Assembly (NCBI GenBank): GCA_018266735.1
Contig: JAFDZT010000004.1
Location: 682,115 to 746,114 of the forward strand
DNA: 64,000 bases
Reading direction: 5' to 3'
DNA from: Bacteroidota bacterium
GTDB lineage: Bacteria > Bacteroidota > Ignavibacteria > Kapaibacteriales > Kapaibacteriaceae
Position numbers and translations under genes: made by a program. Positions 56,340-64,000 of the stretch are shown piece by piece. The notes under the pieces were generated by a model, which was not told where the DNA came from, did no database searches, and saw only the letters and a list, made by a program, of their open reading frames with translations. The first letter of the stretch is position 1. Each line of letters begins with the position of its first letter.

Positions 56340-57695
56340 CTACCGTGATTCTTTTCCGACGACGATACTTCCAAAGACGCCTTCTTCATCTTTCTTCGAT
56401 CTGCGCGCAACCCTCCATACGATGGCATACTCATCGGTCTCAGGTGCTTCGAAGCCAACGACCGGCCTCGCATCGTCGTCCGTATCCGAAGCGATCACTT
56501 TCCATGCACCATCGACGTATCGGAAAATGGCAACGTCGACATCCTCGATGGCCGATGTGTCGGCCATTGTGATCACTGCATAGTGCGTGTTCTTCTCGAA
56601 CTCTTGCCAGATCTGCGCACGTTTCAGGATCGTACCGGCGAACGTGGCCGTAGGCATGGCTCCGGCTGTGATCAGTGATGCCGAGGCATACTCTAGTCCC
56701 GTCCCGATCATTGAGAGTTTCGCCTGGATCTCTTCCGGATAGACGATGCCGTCTTTGTTGTATCCTAGCATCTCGCCCACCACACTGCGCGCTTGCGACA
56801 TCGACAACGTGTCCACCTCAAGATCGAACTTCGGATAGTTCCGCTTCACTCCGCGAAGAAGGCGATTCATGTTCTTGTCGACCACGTCAACGGGCCAGCG
56901 AAAACGCTGCCCGGCGGTTCGGATCTTCCATTGATTTTGGTCCTTGATCGAAAGACTGTCCGGTGGCTTTCCTATCAGCGAAGTATCGACCTCGAACGCA
57001 TCGCGGACATTCATCATGACACCGTCGTACTCCTTCATTGTCGGCTTGAATTCGTAGTTCCCCGTCAACGAAAGAGCTTGCACGCGTTCAGCGGGCACGG
57101 CGAAATTGAGATTCTGTCCGCCATGGATCCCCGCGGACGCAACACCTAGCGCATTTCCGTATCCATCGAGCAACGGACTTCCACTGTTCCCACCGGAGAT
57201 CGCCGCCGTGAATTGGATCATCTTCCCATGGTCCTTGACAACTCGCACGGAGGAGACGATACCATCTGAGACAGACTGATCATACTCCAGCGGATTCCCA
57301 ACAACGTAGACTCGCTCGCCTTGTTCTGGCGGAGTGGTCTTGAACTTGATCGGCGTGAACTTGATACTATCAGGGAGAACGACCTCAAGGATCGCAAGGT
57401 CGGCCGCAGAGTCCTGCGCAACGATGCGAAGCACTTGCACTTCGGCACTGTCCTTGAACCGGAGCTTCACGCTCGACGCATCATCGATCACGTGGTAGTT
57501 CGTGACAAGGTGCTTTCGTGAGATGAAGAATCCCGTGCCATGGCCGTCATCCAGACCAAAGGCATTCTGCGGGATCACTGTTACAACGGCGGGCTTGACC
57601 ATTTTCAACATGGCCACAATGTCCTGCCCCCTCATGCATGGCGTTGCGATCGCAAACAGCACCACCAATGCAGCTCCACACCATCTTCCACTCAT
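56340..57695 (-). CDS. S1C trypsin-like serine protease without PDZ domain
   Basis: A 451-residue secreted protease. A signal peptide (ALVVLFAIATPC) is followed by a DegP/HtrA-type catalytic domain with His68 (TNYHVI), Asp99 (SAADLAIL) and Ser171 (ISGGNSGSPLL). Instead of PDZ domains, residues ~230-450 are an unrecognised mixed alpha/beta region. ATG 57695 has GAGGGG 7 bases upstream. A TACCTTTG -7 element 34 bases before the start, on the same strand, marks the promoter; a lipoprotein gene follows. Confidence 0.88.
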   Translation of the reverse strand: MSGRWCGAALVVLFAIATPCMRGQDIVAMLKMVKPAVVTVIPQNAFGLDDGHGTGFFISRKHLVTNYHVIDDASSVKLRFKDSAEVQVLRIVAQDSAADLAILEVVLPDSIKFTPIKFKTTPPEQGERVYVVGNPLEYDQSVSDGIVSSVRVVKDHGKMIQFTAAISGGNSGSPLLDGYGNALGVASAGIHGGQNLNFAVPAERVQALSLTGNYEFKPTMKEYDGVMMNVRDAFEVDTSLIGKPPDSLSIKDQNQWKIRTAGQRFRWPVDVVDKNMNRLLRGVKRNYPKFDLEVDTLSMSQARSVVGEMLGYNKDGIVYPEEIQAKLSMIGTGLEYASASLITAGAMPTATFAGTILKRAQIWQEFEKNTHYAVITMADTSAIEDVDVAIFRYVDGAWKVIASDTDDDARPVVGFEAPETDEYAIVWRVARRSKKDEEGVFGSIVVGKESR

Positions 57696-57728
57696 AGACG
57701 CCCCTCTTTCGATTCCTACACCAATGAA

Positions 57729-57736
57729 CAAAGGTA
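57729..57736 (-). promoter_or_regulatory. -7 element TACCTTTG before the S1C protease gene
   Basis: Perfect TAnnTTTG on the minus strand, 34 bases before the ATG. The TTG expected 20-21 bases upstream is not conserved, so strength is uncertain. Confidence 0.55.
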
Positions 57737-57786
57737 GTGAATCGGTCTGGGATACTGTATTCTTGATCCTTGATTCTCTTCTATCA

Positions 57787-59007
57787 TCACATTTCCATCT
57801 TCCTCAACTCCTTCGCCTTCCACCATGCAAGGCTTACGACAATGAGCGTCATCGTACCTCCAAAGAGGACGGAGTTGACCGTGCCCATGAGGCGTGCAGC
57901 GATGCCGCTTTCCACGGCACCGAGCTCGTTGCTGGAACTGATGAACATGGTGTTGGCGGCGGCCACGCGACCGCGCATCTCTTCGGGAGTGTAGAGCTGA
58001 AGGATGGTGTGTCGCACGACCACACTGACGGAGTCGAAGACACCCATGGCGAAGAGCAGTGCAACGCTCACCCAGAACACGGTCGACACGGCAAAGAACA
58101 ACGTCGTGATGCCGAAGCCCGCCACGCACATGAGCATGATGCTCCCCGCATGCTTCTTCAGCGGTCGATACGAGAGCCAAAGCATCATCACCACGGACCC
58201 AAGCGACGAACTGGCGCGCAGAATGCCGAGTCCGCTTTCACCACCGCCAAGGATCGTATCGGCATAGACGGGCAACAAAGCCACTGCACCGCCGAAGAGC
58301 ACGGCAAAAAGGTCAAGCGATAAGGCGGCAAGGATGATCCGCTGCGAGAAGATGAAGCGCAGCCCCAGCGAGACATCGTGGAGCATGTTCTTGGTGGAGA
58401 GCGATGGCGCGGCCGGCTTGGCGGAGAGTCGCCAGACACCAATGGCACCAATGCACATGAGCGTCACATACGTGGCCGATGCAACCGTCACGCCAAAGGC
58501 ACCATAGACGAAGCCGGCAGCGAGCGGACCCGCGATCATGGCCCCTTGCCAGACACTGCTTCCGAAGGCCGAGGCTTGCGGCATGTTGTCGCGAGAGACG
58601 ACCATGGCAAGCACGGAGAACATGGACGGAGAGTAGATCGCACGCGCAAGTCCGTTCACAAAGACCATGGCAAAGATGGCCGTGAGCACCATGGGTCGTC
58701 CAAGCACTTCCAAGGTCGAGTGCTGCATCACCACCGCCTGCAAGAGTGCCGAGCCGATGATCATGGCCGCAGCGATCTTGAGTGCGCGTGTCTTCTCCTG
58801 CTTGTCTACCCAGAACCCCAACGGCATGGCCGCACCAATGGCCGGGATCGCTTCCGCAAGCCCGACCATGCCAAGCATGAATGGATCTTTCGTGATGGAG
58901 TACACATACCACGCCACAACAACGGCCTGCATGTGCCATCCCATGGCCATGAAGAAACGGAGTTGGACGTATGCTTTGAATTCACCGATCGATAGGAGTG
59001 CTCTCAC
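57787..59007 (-). CDS. MFS transporter, enterobactin-exporter-like
   Basis: A 406-residue, twelve-helix major facilitator. SIGEFKAYVQLRFFMAMGWHMQAVVVAWYVYS at the start, GFWVDKQEKTRALKIAAAM (signature between helices 2 and 3) and SPSMFSVLAMVVSRDNMPQASAF match the EntS/MFS_3 group. Substrate unknown. GTG 59007 overlaps the stop of the upstream gene as GTGA, which fixes the start; the longer frame is shadow sequence. Confidence 0.85.
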   Translation of the reverse strand: MRALLSIGEFKAYVQLRFFMAMGWHMQAVVVAWYVYSITKDPFMLGMVGLAEAIPAIGAAMPLGFWVDKQEKTRALKIAAAMIIGSALLQAVVMQHSTLEVLGRPMVLTAIFAMVFVNGLARAIYSPSMFSVLAMVVSRDNMPQASAFGSSVWQGAMIAGPLAAGFVYGAFGVTVASATYVTLMCIGAIGVWRLSAKPAAPSLSTKNMLHDVSLGLRFIFSQRIILAALSLDLFAVLFGGAVALLPVYADTILGGGESGLGILRASSSLGSVVMMLWLSYRPLKKHAGSIMLMCVAGFGITTLFFAVSTVFWVSVALLFAMGVFDSVSVVVRHTILQLYTPEEMRGRVAAANTMFISSSNELGAVESGIAARLMGTVNSVLFGGTMTLIVVSLAWWKAKELRKMEM

Positions 59008-61031
59008 CGTGTGATCGACACCGTCGACGTGGCGATCGTGTTGAGCCCTGCCACCTTCACCACATAGATCCCTGGAGGCAATGCATGCACGTCGACCCAT
59101 GGATTGGCACGTTGCGAGATCACCACACGGCCGGTGATATCGACCACATCGATCCGCGTTGCATCATCACACACCACACCGCCAATGGTCACGCCATCGT
59201 TGGCAGGATTCGGAAAGACGACCATGCGCTGTTGTTGCATAGGGGTCTCTTCTGCGACGTCGACCGTTGCATCGGGGAAGCGCACGCGATAACGTTCCCA
59301 TGTGTCGCTGCAGAAGTGCGAGATCATTTCGTAGTCTTTGCCGTCGGGACGGATCACAATGCCATCGCCTTCGTTGATCTCTGCCGTACCGAGCGGCACG
59401 GTTGTGAGGATGACGGCATCGTGCGAGTAGATGCCGCGCATCGTACCGGGCGCCGGGATCTTGGCAAGGTCCTTCATCCGTGGGGAGTCGCTGCCCGTGC
59501 CACCAACGCGCCACATGTCGTCCTTGCGGTAGGTGCCGTAGGTGAGGTAGGCGCTCTCCCATGTGCGACACACCGGACTGCATGTTGGGTCGCTGATCAC
59601 AATGCCAATGGCCTTCATCATCTTGCCCATCATGCGCGCTTGTCCGCGGCCTTCCCAGATCAGATTGCGTTCGCCCTTGCACTCTGGAGTTGGACCCGGA
59701 TCGTGCAGGTCCCAATCGGTGGCGCAGTGGCGCGACAGATAGTTGATGCCACCTCGCTTCATCTCTTCGACGATGTCGCGGTACTGGTTATGTCCTTCGC
59801 GTTGCGTCTCGTAGGCGCCAAGGTCCGGACTGCGCAAGACCACACGCGGGTTGCCCACCATGTCGGTGCGACGTGAGTTCACGTAACGGTCAACAAATCC
59901 ACGATCGACAAGCGTGCCGTTACTTGGGAAGTAGAGACCATCATCGTCCGTTCCATAGTATCCATCCGCACCGCGCGGATTCTCGGGATCGATGAACGAT
60001 GGATCGAAGTTGTAGAAGCCGTGATCGAAATCGTCCTTCACGCAGTTCGAGTTCGTCGTGAACATCGTATCGAGTCCGGTCGTGTCCAACTGCACCACCT
60101 GCAGGTGGATGAGCGAATCGTTATGCCACAGGATGCTGTTCTTCATGTCGCCGCCGTGCGCCGCAATGCAGGCAGCACCATCGGTGGCAAGACAGCGGTT
60201 GTTGTAGAACGTCGACGTGATGATGTACGGCCACGACTCTTTGTCGGCATTGATACAGCCACCGTTCTCCTGCGCCATGTTCAGATAGAACACCGAGCTC
60301 GTAACGGTGAGTGTGCGTGAGTTCGTGATGTCGATGGCACCGCCGCGCACGGCATCATTGTCCTCGAAGGCGCACTGCGCCACAAATGGCCGACTCACCG
60401 TCTTATTGTTCGGCGATGCACCATCGATGGCAATGGCCCCTCCGCGCTCTGCATGGTTGCCGGCGAATGTGCAGTACTCGAAGTGCACGCGGTAGACGTT
60501 CTTGGCATGGATGGCGCCACCACGTCCGTCGGCAACGTTGTCGTTGAAGATGCAATTCCGAATGAACGGCGTTCCACCATCGATCGTCATGGCGCCACCG
60601 TTGGCGGCCTTTCCTTTGATGAAGTAGAGCCCGTCGATCACCGTGTTCGAATCGCCATTCACCACTGTCATCAGCGCATGTTCCCTGCCGCCTTCCAACT
60701 GCGTGCGCAACCGGAACCAGTCGCGCAGTTCGCGTAAGGATTCGGTTCCGCGAAATCCGCCGTAGACCTGCACGCCCACCGGCACATTGAATGGCACGGA
60801 TGTTCCCGGGGCAATGCCCGTCCCTTCCGAAGGCAGATAGGTGCCGCGCGCGACCCAGACCTCGTCACCCGCAATGGCCGCAGTAAGGGCGTCGTGAATG
60901 CTCCAGTAGGCCGTCTGCCACGTTTGTCCGTTCCCTCCCGGCACGGCGCTTCGTTGAACATACAGGGTATCGGCCATGGTCGACGGAGAGGCAAGGACGG
61001 CAAGGGCGGCAAGGAGGATCAGGATACGCAT
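59004..61031 (-). CDS. Secreted beta-helix protein with fused histidine-phosphatase domain and T9SS sorting domain
   Basis: A 675-residue protein with a signal peptide (RILILLAALAVLASPSTMA). Residues ~20-420 are right-handed beta-helix repeats (NGGAMTIDGGTPFIRNCIFNDN-type rungs, as in polymorphic outer-membrane proteins). Residues ~425-590 look like a histidine-phosphatase domain: SRHCATDWD (Arg434-His435), RNLIWEGRGQARMMG, SPVCRTWESA (Arg489) and YSHDAV (His537), followed by VIRPDG. The last ~75 residues (FPNPANDGV, DVVDITGRVVISQ, LPPGIYVVKV) are a type A T9SS sorting domain. The phosphatase substrate is unknown. It overlaps the MFS gene by GTGA. Confidence 0.82.
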   Translation of the reverse strand: MRILILLAALAVLASPSTMADTLYVQRSAVPGGNGQTWQTAYWSIHDALTAAIAGDEVWVARGTYLPSEGTGIAPGTSVPFNVPVGVQVYGGFRGTESLRELRDWFRLRTQLEGGREHALMTVVNGDSNTVIDGLYFIKGKAANGGAMTIDGGTPFIRNCIFNDNVADGRGGAIHAKNVYRVHFEYCTFAGNHAERGGAIAIDGASPNNKTVSRPFVAQCAFEDNDAVRGGAIDITNSRTLTVTSSVFYLNMAQENGGCINADKESWPYIITSTFYNNRCLATDGAACIAAHGGDMKNSILWHNDSLIHLQVVQLDTTGLDTMFTTNSNCVKDDFDHGFYNFDPSFIDPENPRGADGYYGTDDDGLYFPSNGTLVDRGFVDRYVNSRRTDMVGNPRVVLRSPDLGAYETQREGHNQYRDIVEEMKRGGINYLSRHCATDWDLHDPGPTPECKGERNLIWEGRGQARMMGKMMKAIGIVISDPTCSPVCRTWESAYLTYGTYRKDDMWRVGGTGSDSPRMKDLAKIPAPGTMRGIYSHDAVILTTVPLGTAEINEGDGIVIRPDGKDYEMISHFCSDTWERYRVRFPDATVDVAEETPMQQQRMVVFPNPANDGVTIGGVVCDDATRIDVVDITGRVVISQRANPWVDVHALPPGIYVVKVAGLNTIATSTVSITR

Positions 61032-61084
61032 GGCGTTTTGAGAAGGGCTCGTGAGAAATGCTCGTTGCAAAGTACGGAAAACAG

Positions 61085-61118
61085 AAAAGGGTCGAACCTG
61101 TGGAGGTCGACCCTTTTT
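61085..61118 (-). terminator. Rho-independent terminator after rpoC
   Basis: AAAAGGGTCGAACCT pairs with AGGTCGACCCTTTT (one bulge) around a short loop, followed on the minus strand by CTGTTTTCC; it lies 22 bases after the rpoC stop. Confidence 0.85.
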
Positions 61119-61140
61119 CTGAAACCTTCAGACCATGTGC

Positions 61141-64000
61141 TTAGGCCGTCGTCTTCCGACGTGGCGCCTTGCGCATTGGTACTTCTTCTTCTTCGACCTT
61201 CGGGATTATAGCGTCAGCGCCGAAAATGTTACCGACTTCGGACGAGACCAGCATTTCCTGGTACGTGCGCAGACCGGTACCTGCCGGGATGAGCTGACCG
61301 AGAATGATGTTCTCTTTCAGACCCAAGAGCTTGTCGGCCTTTGCCGCTGCGGAAGCATCGGCGAGCACGCGTGTGGTCTCTTGGAACGAAGCGGCTGACA
61401 GCCACGATTCCGTGGTAAGGGATGCCTGTGTGATACCCAGAAGCAACGGCTCGGCGATGGCAGGTTCGGCACGGCGACTTTTCACCGTTTCCTTCTCCTT
61501 CTTCTTGAGCTCGTCGTTGATCTCCTTGAGACGCTTCTTCTCGATGATCTGACCGAGCTTGAGCTTGGAATCGCCCTTATCGGTGACGACCACACAGTTC
61601 TTCAGCTCGTCGTTCTCATCGTTGAACTTGATACGATCCGTTTGATCGCCTTCAAGGAAGGACGAGTCGCCGGAGTCGGTCACGCGGACCTTTTGCAGCA
61701 TCTGACGAACGATGATCTCGATGTGCTTGTCGTTGATCTTCACACCCTGCATCCGGTACACTTCCTGGATCTCGTTCACGAGGTACGCTTGTACTTCGTT
61801 GATACCCTTGATGTGCAGAATGTCGTGCGGATTGATGGCACCTTCCGACAAGCGATCTCCGGCGCGAACCAGATCTCCCTCTTGGACGAGAACGTGCTTT
61901 CCGATCGGCACCGGATAGTCGCGCTTGAGTTCACCATCGAGCGACGTAACAGCGATCACGCGGGATCCGCGCTTTGGCTTGTCGATCGTGATGATACCGT
62001 CGATCTCCGTCACGGTTGCCGGTGCTTGTGGCGAACGTGCTTCGAAGAGCTCCGTCACACGCGGCAGACCGCCTGTGATATCGCGCAGACGACCAAGGTC
62101 GCGTGGCATCTTCACGAGCTTCGATCCAACCGATACGACCTCGTCATTCTCGACCACGATCTGAGCGCGTGTTGGAATGATGTACGACTGGATCAGCGTA
62201 CCTTCTTCGTCCACGATCTCGATGGCCGGCGACTTCGTACGGTCACGCGAATCGATCACGATCTTCGTTGTGTGTCCTGTCTGCTCGTCGTTCGCTTCCT
62301 TGTACGTAAGGTTCAGCACGAGATCGCGGTAGCGAACACGACCGGACTTCTCCGTGATGATCACAGAGTTGTACGGATCCCATTCGTAGAGCATGTCGCC
62401 CTTCTTGATCTTCTGACCTTCCGTCACCTTGAGTTCCGCACCGTAGATGGTATCGTACTTCGTGAGCACGCGATTCGACTCGGGCTCGACGATGTTGATC
62501 ACACCGGAACGGCTCACGAGAACGCTGATCTCTTCAGCATCGCCTTGATACGTTACGTAGCGTACGTTCTCGAACTGGATCACACCATCGAACTTCGCAA
62601 TGGCAATGCTCTGCGAGGACGACAACGATGCTGTACCACCCGTGTGGAACGTACGAAGTGTAAGCTGTGTACCCGGCTCACCGATCGACTGCGATGCGAT
62701 GGTACCGACGGCTTCACCTGTGTCCACCATCGATCCGGTGGCCATGTTGCGACCGTAGCACTTTGCGCACACGCCACGGCGTGCTTCGCAGGTGAGAACG
62801 GAACGGATGGTCACTGCTTCGACGGCTGAGTTCTCGATGGCCTGTCCGATCTCTTCGTCGATCATCTGACCCTTGAGAACGAGCGTTTCGTTCGTCAACG
62901 GATCGACCACGTCCATCAGGGACACGCGACCAAGGATCCGCTCGAACAATGGCTCCTTTACTTCTTCTCCATCCTTCAGGGCTCTCATTTCCACACCGCG
63001 GATCGTTCCGCAGTCGTCCGCACCGATGACCATGTCCTGCGCCACGTCGTGCAAACGACGGGTGAGGTACCCTGCATCGGCCGTCTTGAGCGCCGTATCG
63101 GCAAGACCCTTACGAGCACCGTGCGTCGAGATGAAGTACTCAAGGATGGTCAGACCTTCCTTGAAGTTCGAGATGATCGGATTCTCGATCAACTCGGCAC
63201 TCGACGATGCAGCGCTCTTCTGCGGCTTGGCCATGAGACCACGCATACCGGCAAGCTGGCGGATCTGTTCTTTCGAACCACGAGCCTGCGAGTCCATCAT
63301 CATCCAGAACGTGTTGAAGCCATCACGATTCGTCTGCAGTTCGCTGTACAGCTTATCTGCAACCTTGTTCGTGGCGGTCGACCACGTATCGATGATCTTG
63401 TTGTAGCGCTCACCTTCGGTGATCACACCGGAGTGGTAGTAGTCTTCGATCTTGTCGACGTCCTTCTGTGCCTTGTTGATGATGTCGACCTTTTCGGCCG
63501 GCACCACAACGTCGGCGATCGAAACCGACAGGCCACCACGGGTAGCCGTCATGAATCCGATCTCCTTGAGCTGATCGAGGAAGACCACGGTCTTCGCAAG
63601 GCCTGCCTTGCGGAAGCACAACGTGATCACCTGACGCAGACGCTTCTTGGTGAGCAGCTCGTTCAAGAAGCCGATCTCCTTTGGCACGATCTGGTTGAAG
63701 AGGATACGACCCACGGTCGCGTCCACCATCTCCCCATCGATGCGTACGGTCACCTTTGCATGACGGTCCACTTGACCGCAGTTGTAGGCGATGATCGTTT
63801 CTTCAACGGATGCGAAGCGCTTGTTCTCGCCCTTGGCACCACGACGTACCTTCGTGAGGTAGTAGGTACCGAGGACCATGTCCTGCGATGGAACGGCGAT
63901 CGGTTCGCCGTTCTGTGTGTGCATGATGTTGTGGGCCGACAGGATGAGCAGCAACGATTCGAGTTGCGCTTCATGACTGAGCGGCACGTGCACGGCCATC
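61141..64000 (-). CDS. rpoC: RNA polymerase beta' subunit (5' end outside window)
   Basis: The C-terminal 953 residues of beta'; the gene runs past base 64000. Recognisable are AVHVPLSHEAQLESLLLILSAHNI, the bridge-helix region (RGSKEQIRQLAGMRGLMAKPQ), the trigger-loop region (HVTSLTGGTASLSSSQ-type LRTFHTGGTASLSSS), and CYGRNMATG with Cys of the second zinc site (CEARRGVCAKCYG). No insertion is evident in this part. It ends 22 bases before a terminator; rpoB would lie beyond the window. Confidence 0.97.
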   Translation of the reverse strand, partial: MAVHVPLSHEAQLESLLLILSAHNIMHTQNGEPIAVPSQDMVLGTYYLTKVRRGAKGENKRFASVEETIIAYNCGQVDRHAKVTVRIDGEMVDATVGRILFNQIVPKEIGFLNELLTKKRLRQVITLCFRKAGLAKTVVFLDQLKEIGFMTATRGGLSVSIADVVVPAEKVDIINKAQKDVDKIEDYYHSGVITEGERYNKIIDTWSTATNKVADKLYSELQTNRDGFNTFWMMMDSQARGSKEQIRQLAGMRGLMAKPQKSAASSSAELIENPIISNFKEGLTILEYFISTHGARKGLADTALKTADAGYLTRRLHDVAQDMVIGADDCGTIRGVEMRALKDGEEVKEPLFERILGRVSLMDVVDPLTNETLVLKGQMIDEEIGQAIENSAVEAVTIRSVLTCEARRGVCAKCYGRNMATGSMVDTGEAVGTIASQSIGEPGTQLTLRTFHTGGTASLSSSQSIAIAKFDGVIQFENVRYVTYQGDAEEISVLVSRSGVINIVEPESNRVLTKYDTIYGAELKVTEGQKIKKGDMLYEWDPYNSVIITEKSGRVRYRDLVLNLTYKEANDEQTGHTTKIVIDSRDRTKSPAIEIVDEEGTLIQSYIIPTRAQIVVENDEVVSVGSKLVKMPRDLGRLRDITGGLPRVTELFEARSPQAPATVTEIDGIITIDKPKRGSRVIAVTSLDGELKRDYPVPIGKHVLVQEGDLVRAGDRLSEGAINPHDILHIKGINEVQAYLVNEIQEVYRMQGVKINDKHIEIIVRQMLQKVRVTDSGDSSFLEGDQTDRIKFNDENDELKNCVVVTDKGDSKLKLGQIIEKKRLKEINDELKKKEKETVKSRRAEPAIAEPLLLGITQASLTTESWLSAASFQETTRVLADASAAAKADKLLGLKENIILGQLIPAGTGLRTYQEMLVSSEVGNIFGADAIIPKVEEEEVPMRKAPRRKTTA

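Noticed and set aside
1..64000. tRNA, rRNA, CRISPR, insertion sequences or prophage genes
   Set aside because: I looked for cloverleaf-like, repeat-spacer, transposase and integrase patterns by eye and saw none; a tRNAscan or CRISPR finder would confirm.

Overview
The window is a moderately GC-rich bacterial chromosome segment from the Bacteroidota/Chlorobi side of the tree. The best guess is an Ignavibacteria/Kapabacteria-like organism, but this is inference. It rests on four observations: (i) several secreted proteins end in type IX secretion (Por/T9SS-type) C-terminal sorting domains; (ii) an ArgF' of the N-succinylornithine transcarbamylase type sits in an arginine operon headed by a GNAT protein, as in Bacteroides; (iii) three promoters carry the Bacteroidota signature TTG-N20/21-TAnnTTTG; (iv) Crp/Fnr and Tuf sequences look Bacteroidota-like. 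I see no tRNA, rRNA, CRISPR array, transposase or phage gene. No stretch over 300 bases lacks a gene or recognisable remnant.

Layout. 1-3.8 kb (+): the 3' part of a large T9SS-exported protein, a Crp/Fnr regulator, a perfect FNR-type box and a DoxX-like membrane protein. 3.8-13.8 kb (-): a tightly packed run, glycosyltransferase - engB - purE - GNAT - argG - argC - argD - argF' - argB - argE - argH. It encodes a whole route from glutamate to arginine through N-acylated (probably N-succinylated) intermediates, with stop/start overlaps at most junctions. 13.8-32.7 kb (-): the str-S10-spc-alpha supercluster, rpsL-rpsG-fusA-tuf, then rpsJ to rplQ, including secY, map, infA, rpmJ and rpoA. It starts from a clear promoter at 32.7 kb, has a second promoter before tuf, an intrinsic terminator between tuf and rpsJ, and a strong terminator after rplQ. 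rpsD and adk are absent from the cluster. S14 and L36 are of the zinc-free type.

32.8-40.5 kb (+): a two-component system followed by a three-gene heavy-metal RND efflux pump (outer-membrane factor, lipoprotein adaptor, pump). A 28-bp inverted repeat touches the start codon of the first structural gene, and a bidirectional terminator closes the operon. 40.6-42.7 kb (-): a second EF-G, of the mitochondrial-EFG1/spd type, with its own promoter. 42.8-61.1 kb: an envelope and signalling region. It holds an IgGFc-binding-domain protein, a YjdF/DUF2238 membrane protein, a TPR-adenylate cyclase, a truncated second yjdF copy, three large secreted beta-propeller-like proteins, a lipoprotein, an S1C protease, an MFS transporter, and an unusual secreted beta-helix + histidine-phosphatase + T9SS-domain protein. 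61.1-64.0 kb (-): the 3' two-thirds of rpoC with its terminator.

The most noteworthy items are the beta-helix/histidine-phosphatase fusion, the Thr90 variant of the acylornithine transcarbamylase, the duplicated and truncated yjdF flanking an adenylate cyclase, the two different EF-Gs, and the palindrome at the metal-efflux start codon.
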